From: Bacteroidales bacterium
Lineage (GTDB): Bacteria; Bacteroidota; Bacteroidia; Bacteroidales; UBA932
Assembly: GCA_017561765.1 (NCBI GenBank)
Contig: JAFZBM010000036.1
Coordinates: forward strand, 1 to 39,531
DNA: 39,531 nt
Direction of reading: 5' to 3'
Position 1 is the stretch's first letter, and each line of letters begins with the position of its first letter. The notes below the pieces were generated by a model. It ran no database searches. It saw nothing but the letters and a program-made list of their open reading frames with translations, and had not been told where the DNA came from. Positions 25,789-32,985 of this stretch are shown here, piece after piece. The position numbers and the translations under genes are program-made.

Positions 25789-27086
25789 AAGAATTGTACG
25801 ATAAATATTGCGGCTGCGGGTACAGGGTAACTTCCGACAGCCGTACGATCAAGGGCGGAGAGATGTTCTTCGCCCTTCGCGGTGATAATTTCGACGGCAA
25901 CGATTTTGCCCTCAAGGCGCTGGATGCCGGAGCCGCATGGGCTGTCGTGAATGCCGATGCCGGCCTGCCTGAAGATGCGCGCCTGATACGCGTGGAGGAT
26001 CCTTACGCCACTTTGCGCGAACTTGCAATCTGGCATCGTACCCATGTGCGTGACGGCGCTCTTCCGGTGATTGGTCTTACCGGCACCAACGGCAAGACCA
26101 CCACCAAGGAGCTTATAGCCGCGGTGCTGTCCAAAAAATACAGGGTGACCGCAACCAGGGGGAATCTGAACAATGACATCGGCGTTCCCCTCAGCCTGCT
26201 GTCAATCACTCCGGATACGGAAATTGCGGTGATTGAGATGGGCGCCAACCATCCTGACGATATCGAAAAGCTTGTCCGTGTGAGCCGTCCCGACTACGGC
26301 CTCATAACCAATGTGGGCAGGGCGCATCTTCTGGGCTTCGGCTCATTCGAAGGCGTCAAGCAGGCGAAGGGCGCTCTTTACCGATGGCTTGGCTCGCGCC
26401 CCGGAAGCCTCATCTTCCTGAATGAAGATGACGAAGATCTCCGCGGGATGGCCGCAGGTCTCCCTTGCCATTTCTTCGGTTACGGACTGAATTATCAGGG
26501 CGCCGCGCTTCTGCCGACTTCGCCGGAGAATCCTTTCATGGGGCTGCGTCTCGGCGCTTGTGAAATACACAGCCGTCTGGTAGGCGCCTATAACGCCACA
26601 AATGTTCTTGCCGCCCTGGCGGTAGGTGAATACTTCGGCGTGCCGCGTGCGGATGCGGTTGCCGCAATTGAAGAATACATCCCCGCAAACCAGCGCTCGC
26701 AGATGATGCGCACTGAGCGCAATACTCTCATTGTAGATGCGTATAATGCCAACCCTTCTTCAATGAAGGCGGCGCTGGACAATTTCGCCGCGCTGCAGGC
26801 TCCCCGCAAGCTTGCCCTGCTGGGCGACATGCGTGAACTTGGAGCAGAGTCGCAAGCCGAACATGCCGCTGTGCTGAAGCAGCTCAAAGCTGAAGGCATT
26901 TCCGCTATCCTGGTGGGGGAGGAGTTTAATAAGGCGCTGAAAAACACTGGTATAAGTGATTTCAGCTGCTTTGATACTTCAGATTCACTGGCGGCCTGGC
27001 TGTCGGCCAATCCGCTGGATGGATGTGCCGTGCTTGTAAAGGGTTCGCGCGGCATTCAGATGGAGAAAGTACTGCCGGCGCTTTAA
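25785..27086 (+). CDS. murF: UDP-N-acetylmuramoyl-tripeptide-D-alanyl-D-alanine ligase (MurF)
   Basis: 433 aa. It adds D-Ala-D-Ala to the UDP-MurNAc-tripeptide, the last cytoplasmic step of the peptidoglycan precursor. Motifs: [20 protein letters not shown]-binding [56 protein letters not shown], and [18 protein letters not shown] 25785 overlaps the dut stop and begins MKELYDKY; an upstream reading through dut is rejected. The stop is 3 bp from the stop of the convergent PAP2 gene. Confidence 0.97.
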   Translation: MKELYDKYCGCGYRVTSDSRTIKGGEMFFALRGDNFDGNDFALKALDAGAAWAVVNADAGLPEDARLIRVEDPYATLRELAIWHRTHVRDGALPVIGLTGTNGKTTTKELIAAVLSKKYRVTATRGNLNNDIGVPLSLLSITPDTEIAVIEMGANHPDDIEKLVRVSRPDYGLITNVGRAHLLGFGSFEGVKQAKGALYRWLGSRPGSLIFLNEDDEDLRGMAAGLPCHFFGYGLNYQGAALLPTSPENPFMGLRLGACEIHSRLVGAYNATNVLAALAVGEYFGVPRADAVAAIEEYIPANQRSQMMRTERNTLIVDAYNANPSSMKAALDNFAALQAPRKLALLGDMRELGAESQAEHAAVLKQLKAEGISAILVGEEFNKALKNTGISDFSCFDTSDSLAAWLSANPLDGCAVLVKGSRGIQMEKVLPAL

Positions 27087-27089
27087 GAA

Positions 27090-27701
27090 TCAGCCGCGGA
27101 TCAGTTTGGCGCAGACAAGACGGAACAGGAGTCCGAAGAGGATGCCTATAGCTATTCCAATGATAAATCCGGCGCAGACGTCGCCGAAGAAATGCTTACC
27201 CACGAATATTCGGCTTAATCCGACAAGCAGGCTCCACAGGCACATCAACACGGCATAGAGCGTGTATTTGTGCTTCTTGTCCTCATGTACGCCTATGATC
27301 GAGCAAATCACGAAGCCGGCAGTATTGGCGGCGTGGGCGGAATAGAATCCGTAGGGCTGTCCGGGCACCTCGAGGACATGCAGGCCCCGGGCAATCATCT
27401 CGGAATCGAAAACAGGCCTCAAGCGTTGCACGGATTCCTTTATCACATTGGCCAGCTGATCGTTGGCAGTGACGCAAAGTATGCATGCTAGAATTAGCAG
27501 CAGCCCTTTTTTCCAGCCCATGCGGAAAATCATGAATGCGGCAATTCCCAGATAGAGAACAAGCCAGATTGCGCGTGCAGAGAAAAGTTGCCAGATGCTG
27601 TCCGTGACAGGGGAGTTGCATGCGTTTATGGCAAGGGTGATGTCCTTGTCGATATGGTGCATCCAGCGGAAAGCGTCAACTATTTCTGCAGTGCTTGCCA
27701 T
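27090..27701 (-). CDS. PAP2-superfamily membrane phosphatase
   Basis: 203 aa with about five to six hydrophobic helices. The three catalytic motifs are present: KESVQRLRP (K-x6-RP), YSAHAAN (S-x-H, in place of PSGH) and [12 protein letters not shown] (SR-x5-H-x3-D). The enzyme dephosphorylates a lipid phosphate at the membrane; undecaprenyl pyrophosphate recycling or lipid A dephosphorylation are both possible. ATG 27701 lies inside the end of obgE (22-nt overlap), indicating coupling. Confidence 0.9.
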   Translation of the reverse strand: MASTAEIVDAFRWMHHIDKDITLAINACNSPVTDSIWQLFSARAIWLVLYLGIAAFMIFRMGWKKGLLLILACILCVTANDQLANVIKESVQRLRPVFDSEMIARGLHVLEVPGQPYGFYSAHAANTAGFVICSIIGVHEDKKHKYTLYAVLMCLWSLLVGLSRIFVGKHFFGDVCAGFIIGIAIGILFGLLFRLVCAKLIRG

Positions 27702-28672
27702 AACATGTCTTTAAGTTTGTCAATGCCTTCCCCGGTTGCGGAGGAGATAAAAACGTGAGGGATGCGTTTGGGCAGGCGTCTGGCTATATCCTTTTCAATA
27801 TCTTGGTCGATAATGTCGCATTTTGTCACTGCAAGCACCCTCTGCTTGGTCAGGAGTTCGGGGTTGTAGAGTTTAAGCTCCTTCAGCAGGGTATTGTAAC
27901 CGGCCGCGATATCTTCCTCCTCGCAACTTACCATGAACAGCAGCACTGAGTTGCGTTCAATGTGACGCAGGAAGCGGGTTCCTATTCCCTTGCCCTCGTG
28001 CGCTCCTTCGATGATACCTGGGATGTCGGCCATCACGAAAGAACGGTCGTCGTGATACCGTACAATGCCCAGGTTCGGTTCCAGGGTGGTGAATGCGTAC
28101 GAAGCAATCTTGGGCTTTGCGGAGGTAACCGTTGACAGCAGGGTGGACTTGCCGGCGTTCGGGAAGCCCACCAGGCCTACGTCGGCCAGGAGCTTGAGCT
28201 CAAGTATGTAAACGCCTTCCTGCCCGTCTTCTCCCGGCTGGGCATAACGGGGCGTCTGGTTGGTGGCAGTCTTGAAGTTGTTGTTGCCCAGGCCTCCTTT
28301 GCCGCCGCGGCAGAGTATGCGTTCCTGTCCGTTTTCGGTAAGGTCGAAGATTACTTCGTCCGTTTCAGCATCCTTGACTACGGTCCCGACCGGCACGTCC
28401 AGGATAATGTCGGCGCCGTTTTTGCCCTTGCAGAGCGCTGCTCCGCCTTTCTCGCCGTCGTCGGCCTTTATGTGCTTGCGGTATTTCAGATGTATCAGCG
28501 TCCAGAACTGGGCGTTGGCGCGCAGGATTATATGCCCCCCGCGTCCGCCGTCGCCTCCGTCGGGGCCGCCTTTGGGAATATACTTTGCCCTGTGCAGGTG
28601 CATGCTCCCCGCGCCCCCGTGTCCGGACGCACAGTATATCTTTACGTAGTCTATGAAGTTGGATTCGGCCAT
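27680..28672 (-). CDS. obgE: Obg-family GTPase (ObgE/CgtA)
   Basis: 330-aa ribosome-associated GTPase. The glycine-rich Obg fold ([36 protein letters not shown]) covers about 1-155. The G domain has G1 GFPNAGKST, switch region [12 protein letters not shown]3 [15 protein letters not shown]4 TKCD (Asn replaced by Thr) and SSATGEG. The C-terminal OCT domain seen in some Obg proteins is absent. ATG 28672 gives the normal start [13 protein letters not shown] and lies 8 nt after a TATCTTTG box; upstream codons lie in the promoter. Confidence 0.97.
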   Translation of the reverse strand: MAESNFIDYVKIYCASGHGGAGSMHLHRAKYIPKGGPDGGDGGRGGHIILRANAQFWTLIHLKYRKHIKADDGEKGGAALCKGKNGADIILDVPVGTVVKDAETDEVIFDLTENGQERILCRGGKGGLGNNNFKTATNQTPRYAQPGEDGQEGVYILELKLLADVGLVGFPNAGKSTLLSTVTSAKPKIASYAFTTLEPNLGIVRYHDDRSFVMADIPGIIEGAHEGKGIGTRFLRHIERNSVLLFMVSCEEEDIAAGYNTLLKELKLYNPELLTKQRVLAVTKCDIIDQDIEKDIARRLPKRIPHVFISSATGEGIDKLKDMLWQALQK

Positions 28673-28680
28673 AATAGTTG

Positions 28681-28688
28681 CAAAGATA
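28681..28688 (-). promoter_or_regulatory. -7 box of obgE
   Basis: Minus-strand TATCTTTG, exact TAnnTTTG match, 8 nt before the obgE ATG, again a near-leaderless arrangement. Confidence 0.65.
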
Positions 28689-28708
28689 CGGATTTCTGGG
28701 AAAAATTG

Positions 28709-28716
28709 TATTTTTG
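28709..28716 (+). promoter_or_regulatory. -7 box of the 28735 lipoprotein gene
   Basis: TATTTTTG, exact TAnnTTTG match, 18 nt before the ATG at 28735, divergent from obgE. Confidence 0.6.
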
Positions 28717-28734
28717 CAAAAGAACCAATCACCC

Positions 28735-29508
28735 ATGAATATGAAAAGATTACTACTTGTTCTAATGTATGTTGCGGGCATGACTTTATTTGTCGCCTGC
28801 GGAGGCAACACCGGCAAAGGCGCTAAAACTGCCGGGGATGACAATACGGAGCAGACCGCAGAGGCGGCCGGGACGCCGGAATCAAAGACTGATGCCGCAG
28901 CTGCCGGGCAGGAGCGGAAGGCGGATGCGAAGAAATGGTATGAGGGCGATTTCACCCTGACTGAGAAGATGTATGTAGGAAGCGCCAGCATGACCAGGAT
29001 CTACGCCCGCAAAGGGAATATTGTGATCGGCACATCCGAGGGCAGCCTCACCACCAGCCTTTTCGTCTGCACCGACTCGACCCGTACGGAATATCTGATA
29101 GGCAATGAAAAGGGCCGTTATGCAAAGAGGGGAGAGAAATCCGGCTTCTCGAGCGTGGACGAGGCTGTCTATAAATATCTTAAGGGCCAGATGAGTGAAA
29201 CCGTCTTCGGGAAGGCTCTTAAGAAAGGGGAAGAAGGTACCACGACCAGGGACACTACTATATTCGGCCGTCCAGCTTACATTATTACGAAGGAAGCGAC
29301 GGAGAAGAACTCGATAGTCGAAGTCTGGGGCAAAACCATTATGTACATCGACAAAGAGAATGGTATGCCCTACTACAAATGGAGCATTATGAAGACCAAC
29401 GGCTCGGTAACTAGAGAAGGTGTAATATTCGAGGTGACCGATTTCAGCGACAAGCCTACTTATGAAGGACTGATTGTCAGCCTGGACGGACTGACGGCAA
29501 TTGACTGA
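28735..29508 (+). CDS. Lipoprotein of unknown function
   Basis: 257 aa. The signal peptide ([18 protein letters not shown]) ends in a lipobox with Cys22, so the protein is probably lipid-anchored. A low-complexity linker (about 25-65, rich in Ala, Gly, Glu, Lys) separates the anchor from a beta-rich domain. That domain contains [20 protein letters not shown] and [23 protein letters not shown], followed by [14 protein letters not shown]. The pattern resembles LolA/DUF4412-type lipid-binding or envelope domains, but I cannot assign it. ATG 28735 or the ATG two codons later (28741) may be used. It stands alone between obgE and the radical SAM pair. Confidence 0.85.
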   Translation: MNMKRLLLVLMYVAGMTLFVACGGNTGKGAKTAGDDNTEQTAEAAGTPESKTDAAAAGQERKADAKKWYEGDFTLTEKMYVGSASMTRIYARKGNIVIGTSEGSLTTSLFVCTDSTRTEYLIGNEKGRYAKRGEKSGFSSVDEAVYKYLKGQMSETVFGKALKKGEEGTTTRDTTIFGRPAYIITKEATEKNSIVEVWGKTIMYIDKENGMPYYKWSIMKTNGSVTREGVIFEVTDFSDKPTYEGLIVSLDGLTAID

Positions 29509-29547
29509 TCTTATCACCCCTTAGATGCAAGATTCCGGGAATAATTG

Positions 29548-29555
29548 TATTTTTG
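29548..29555 (+). promoter_or_regulatory. -7 box of the lipoprotein-radical SAM pair
   Basis: TATTTTTG, exact TAnnTTTG match, 19 nt before the ATG at 29575. The pair therefore has a dedicated promoter. Confidence 0.6.
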
Positions 29556-29574
29556 TGGTGTAAAGGATTATTGT

Positions 29575-30135
29575 ATGAGGATAAAGTATCTGGTTATATA
29601 TCTGGTCGTGGGCGTAGCGTTCGTCGCGGTTTCCCTTTGGGCTTTCCTGTCCAACGGGCGAAGCGCCAAGGCCGTGCGTGCCAAGTACAAGCTGGGCGGA
29701 ATAATGCTTACCGCCTGGGCCATGCTTGCCGCCGCTTCCTGCGAAGGTCCCGGCCCCTTTGTCACGTGCTACGAACCTGTGGTGGAATGTTACGATGTGG
29801 CCATGGAAACAGATGTTGTATCTGTGACCGTAAAGGATTACGGCGGCAACAAACTCAAGCCGGGAGATACAATGGTATTCAGCATAGAGAATCCCATGTA
29901 CAAGGAATACCACTTCCGTATCATTGCCGGTGATCCTCAGGCTACTTTGATTCAGGAATTTAATTACCGGATTCAAGAGAATAATACGAATACCGTTTCC
30001 TTTGAGCAGATCCTTGCCCCCACGGATTTCCGGGGCACAATCACAATTGTTTCAGCCGCCGTTTATGAGAATCAGGAAGGCCAGACTACAGAGATAGGGA
30101 TCGGCTCAGCAATATATCTTGAGATCGTGGGATGA
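29575..30135 (+). CDS. Small membrane/lipoprotein paired with a radical SAM enzyme
   Basis: 186 aa. Two hydrophobic segments (about 5-25 and 39-55) flank a basic patch (GRSAKAVRAKYKLGG). The second segment ends in a weak lipobox (AAASC, Cys56). Cysteines 56, 65 and 72 cluster in CEGPGPFVTCYEPVVECYD. The remainder is a beta-rich Ig-like stretch (VSVTVKDYGGNKLKPGDTM to SAIYLEIVG). It overlaps the radical SAM gene by ATGA. The layout resembles the rSAM/lipoprotein pairs of Bacteroidota that I remember as TIGR04133/TIGR04134. It may be the substrate of the enzyme; the Cys/Tyr cluster would be a candidate site (inference). Confidence 0.85.
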   Translation: MRIKYLVIYLVVGVAFVAVSLWAFLSNGRSAKAVRAKYKLGGIMLTAWAMLAAASCEGPGPFVTCYEPVVECYDVAMETDVVSVTVKDYGGNKLKPGDTMVFSIENPMYKEYHFRIIAGDPQATLIQEFNYRIQENNTNTVSFEQILAPTDFRGTITIVSAAVYENQEGQTTEIGIGSAIYLEIVG

Positions 30136-31148
30136 CCCGCACCCGCATAGGCAACATAGTTTTTGAACTTACAGAGGCCTGCAACCAATGTTGCAGGTTC
30201 TGTTATAATTATTGGAGGGACGGCAGCTCTCCCATAGCGGCTCCGGATCCCCGGCTGGTGCGAAAGACCCTGCGCAAGCTTCTTTCGCAGGCGGCGGTAG
30301 GAACGATTTCCTTCTCCGGGGGTGAACCCATGCTGTTGCGGAACATCCATGATCTTGCACTTTCCGCAAGATTCAAAGGGAGCCATGTCAATGTGCTGAC
30401 CAACGGCACCCTCCTTGACGGGGACGCGATTGCCAACTTCCTCAGCATAGGCGTCGGGGCGATACAGATTCCAATCCTGAGCGCCGAAGCCTCCGTCCAC
30501 GAGTACCTTACGGGACTCCCCGGATCATGGGCCAGGGCGACGGATGCCCTCAGGCAAGTGGCCTCGGTCAAACCGGACGGTGCGTACGCCGTGCTGGTAA
30601 TTACCGCCGTAAACGCTCCCGGCGTATCCCGTACTCTTGAACTCATACGCGAACTTGGTGTGCGGCGGGTGATGGTAAACCGCTTCAACATAGGCGGAAT
30701 GGGGCTCAGGCACCGATCCGAACTGGTGCTGGATGCGGCAATGCTGAAACAGGCGTTCGCTGAAGTGGAGGCGTTTGCAACGGCCTTTCCGGACATGCGT
30801 TTCGTCAGCGGAGTATGCACCCCGCTATGCATGCTGGACGTCAATCCCTATCCGCATATACAGTTTTCATGGTGCAGCACTGACTTCAGCCGCCGCCCGG
30901 TAGCAGTCAACTACAAGGGCGATGTGCGTTTCTGCAACCATTCTCCCTATGTTCTGGGGAATATCCATGAGCGGAACATAAATGATATTCTGAATGATCC
31001 GGCCACCCTTGAACGCTATTCGGGAGTGCCGGAGCGCTGCAGCGGCTGTACGTTCCTGAGCCGTTGCAACGGGGGATGCCGCGCCGCCTCGGAACAGGTC
31101 TATGGCAGTTTTGCCGAAGCCGATCCGATCCTGGACGGCGGCAATTAA
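30132..31148 (+). CDS. Radical SAM/SPASM enzyme of an rSAM/lipoprotein pair
   Basis: 338 aa. The radical SAM cluster motif is C-x3-C-x2-C at Cys17, Cys21, Cys24 (EACNQCCRFCY); SGGEP (62-66) is the SAM-binding motif. A SPASM-type cysteine-rich C-terminus follows (VCTPLCMLD, SWCSTD, RFCNHSPYVLGNI, CSGCTFLSRCNGGC), providing auxiliary Fe-S clusters. SPASM enzymes modify peptides or proteins, for example by thioether or C-C crosslinks. The start overlaps the small lipoprotein stop (ATGA), so the two are co-translated. No leader peptide-like gene or RRE-bearing protein is otherwise near. Substrate unproven. Confidence 0.93.
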   Translation: MTRTRIGNIVFELTEACNQCCRFCYNYWRDGSSPIAAPDPRLVRKTLRKLLSQAAVGTISFSGGEPMLLRNIHDLALSARFKGSHVNVLTNGTLLDGDAIANFLSIGVGAIQIPILSAEASVHEYLTGLPGSWARATDALRQVASVKPDGAYAVLVITAVNAPGVSRTLELIRELGVRRVMVNRFNIGGMGLRHRSELVLDAAMLKQAFAEVEAFATAFPDMRFVSGVCTPLCMLDVNPYPHIQFSWCSTDFSRRPVAVNYKGDVRFCNHSPYVLGNIHERNINDILNDPATLERYSGVPERCSGCTFLSRCNGGCRAASEQVYGSFAEADPILDGGN

Positions 31149-31180
31149 AAAGGGCAAGGCCCCATAACGGAACCTTGCCC
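31147..31180 (-). terminator. Intrinsic terminator of the hypB-DUF5692 operon
   Basis: Minus-strand GGGCAAGG, 13-nt loop, CCTTGCCC, then TTTTT. It lies in the 54-bp gap between convergent stops (radical SAM at 31148, DUF5692 at 31203). The T-run suits the minus strand. Confidence 0.75.
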
Positions 31181-31202
31181 GAACAAAAAGTGTCGGATAA
31201 TT

Positions 31203-32294
31203 CTAGCTTACGTCGGCACGGGCCATGGAATCGATGTAGTACTTCTGGTTGACGAAGACGTCTTCCTTGTAAGGATTGATGTGACGCTTCTTGGATACAC
31301 AGATTATGTAAACCAGGGCCACGACGTTGGTCACAAGGGCCAGGGCGCTTATAATCAGCATCATGGAAGGATTGGCAGCCACCGTGTCCACGGTAGTGCC
31401 TATGGCCGCGGCTTCTCCGCCGGCCGCTTCGTAAATCTGCTTCACGGTCTCGACTCCCTGGGGATACTGTACGGGAAGCACGGCCCAGTTAGTCCACTGG
31501 CGGCCATCCTTGAAGGTTTCCTGGAAGAGAGGTACTACCTGTGCGAACATGCACCACATGGCAAGGGTGTTGGCGCGGTTCTGGATCCAGCCGCCGCGGT
31601 TCCACAGAAGGGCTGCCACGGTGGGGGCGAGAAGCAGGGCGACACCGCAGTACCAGCTGTGGGTAGGCAGGCAGTTGTAGGTGTAGGCAAAGTTCCAGAT
31701 GTCGTAGATTACTATGTACACCCAGGTCATGTCAGCCCAGATCATATCCTTCTTGTCCTTGGACGGATAGACGTTCCACCATGCGGTCATACAGAAGATG
31801 TTGAGGATACCGGCCACGCCGTTCATAACATTGTGCCAGCCGCCATAGAGCCACACGCCTTCGCTTGAGAGCCACCACTTGTTCCAGCCCATGATTGCCG
31901 ACTCGAAGTCGGAAGCTACCGCGATGAGGATGTTGATAGCCACGATGACGAAGGGGAAGGGCTTGAACCAGTGCTTGGCGCCGATACCCCATTTGTACTT
32001 GATCATCATGAAACCGATACATCCTGCGGTGGCTGCATAGAGTTTGGCGTAATGGAACCAGCCTCTCATGTAAAGGTGCGTGGGATTGTTGTTGACCCAC
32101 TCGGCGCCGGTCAGGGAGCCGATGAATATGGCCAGGAAATAGACTGTCAGTGCGATGGGAATCGCAAAGAACATGATGCTGCCGCCCAGCTTTGTGCGGC
32201 GGGCGAATTCATTGAGGAGAATCAGGCCCAGAAGGACTACGATGAGCATTCCCCATTGTGCGAGGGCATGTTCTCCGTAAACTTGGAAAAACAT
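31203..32294 (-). CDS. DUF5692-type polytopic membrane protein
   Basis: 363 aa with roughly eight to nine hydrophobic helices (e.g. MLIVVLLGLILLNEFARR, IMFFAIPIALTVYFLAIFIG, PFVIVAINILIAVAS, MLIISALALVTNVVALVYII). Conserved-looking loops are rich in Trp and Asn (MGWNKWWLSSEGVWLYGGWHN, TAWWNVYPSKDKKDMIWADM). I recognise it as DUF5692, a family of unknown function, with moderate certainty. There are no transport or redox motifs that I can name. It lies 18 nt after a 107-aa membrane protein and ends the hypB operon, suggesting the two form a membrane complex served by the upstream redox protein (inference). Confidence 0.85.
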   Translation of the reverse strand: MFFQVYGEHALAQWGMLIVVLLGLILLNEFARRTKLGGSIMFFAIPIALTVYFLAIFIGSLTGAEWVNNNPTHLYMRGWFHYAKLYAATAGCIGFMMIKYKWGIGAKHWFKPFPFVIVAINILIAVASDFESAIMGWNKWWLSSEGVWLYGGWHNVMNGVAGILNIFCMTAWWNVYPSKDKKDMIWADMTWVYIVIYDIWNFAYTYNCLPTHSWYCGVALLLAPTVAALLWNRGGWIQNRANTLAMWCMFAQVVPLFQETFKDGRQWTNWAVLPVQYPQGVETVKQIYEAAGGEAAAIGTTVDTVAANPSMMLIISALALVTNVVALVYIICVSKKRHINPYKEDVFVNQKYYIDSMARADVS

Positions 32295-32312
32295 AATGGT
32301 TAAAATAAGTTA

Positions 32313-32636
32313 TTAATTGGTTGTAACAGGTTTCTGAACGCGTCTGCTTTTCAGTGCGGCCCAAACCGCCCAGACGGCGGTGACGACAACGGCCATGGGC
32401 ACGCCTACTGTAAGCATCTCATGCCACATGACCTCCCATCCTCCTGTCTGGCCCAGCGCCGTGAAGAAGGGGAACTTCCAGCTCAGTTCACCGTTGATTA
32501 TGTGGTCGATTACGAGCATGATGGTGCCGCCCCAGAGCATTTTCTCGAGCGCGGGGAGATTCTTTGCCCCTGGATTGTGTTTACGAATGACGGTTACGGC
32601 GATAGCCTCGACCATCGGAATTACAAAACAAGCCAT
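32313..32636 (-). CDS. Small membrane protein next to DUF5692
   Basis: 107 aa with a hydrophobic N-terminus (MACFVIPMVEAIAVTVI), a helix near KMLWGGTIMLVIDHIIN, and a C-terminal helix (VGVPMAVVVTAVWAVWAAL) before a basic tail (KSRRVQK). Histidines fall in IDHIIN and MWHEM, near the membrane. No family recognised. It begins 1 nt after the hypA stop and precedes the DUF5692 gene, so it is clearly part of the operon. Confidence 0.85.
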   Translation of the reverse strand: MACFVIPMVEAIAVTVIRKHNPGAKNLPALEKMLWGGTIMLVIDHIINGELSWKFPFFTALGQTGGWEVMWHEMLTVGVPMAVVVTAVWAVWAALKSRRVQKPVTTN

Positions 32637-32637
32637 A

Positions 32638-32982
32638 TTAAGTTACTTCTATCTCTTTGATTTCTACTTCGTTACCGCATAGCAGCCAGGTATCGTCACT
32701 GCCGCAGTGCGGGCATTTCTTGCCGTATCGTACCGTATCGTATTCGCTTCCGCAAGTATCGCATCGGGTAACGGCGGGAATTGTATTGATTCTCAGTTCA
32801 CATCCCTTGAGCATTTCTTCCTTGTCGGCGGCCCAGCGCCAGCAGTCGGTGAGGTATTCAGGGATTACGGTGGAGACCTCGCCTATATTCATCACGACTG
32901 CGGACACGTGGTTCACATTGTTCTGCAGGGCCGTTTCCTTGACGTCCCTGATTATGTAGAATACTATGCCCAGTTCGTGCAT
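32638..32982 (-). CDS. hypA: Nickel metallochaperone HypA
   Basis: 114 aa. It starts MHE, whose His2 binds nickel in HypA, and has a zinc domain with two CxxC pairs (Cys74/Cys77 in CDTCGSEY and Cys90/Cys93 in CPHCGSDD). HypA delivers nickel to hydrogenase or urease maturation, working with HypB. It lies 3 nt after the oxidoreductase and 1 nt before the small membrane protein. The window has no other hyp genes and no hydrogenase or urease. Confidence 0.95.
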   Translation of the reverse strand: MHELGIVFYIIRDVKETALQNNVNHVSAVVMNIGEVSTVIPEYLTDCWRWAADKEEMLKGCELRINTIPAVTRCDTCGSEYDTVRYGKKCPHCGSDDTWLLCGNEVEIKEIEVT

Positions 32983-32985
32983 CTG

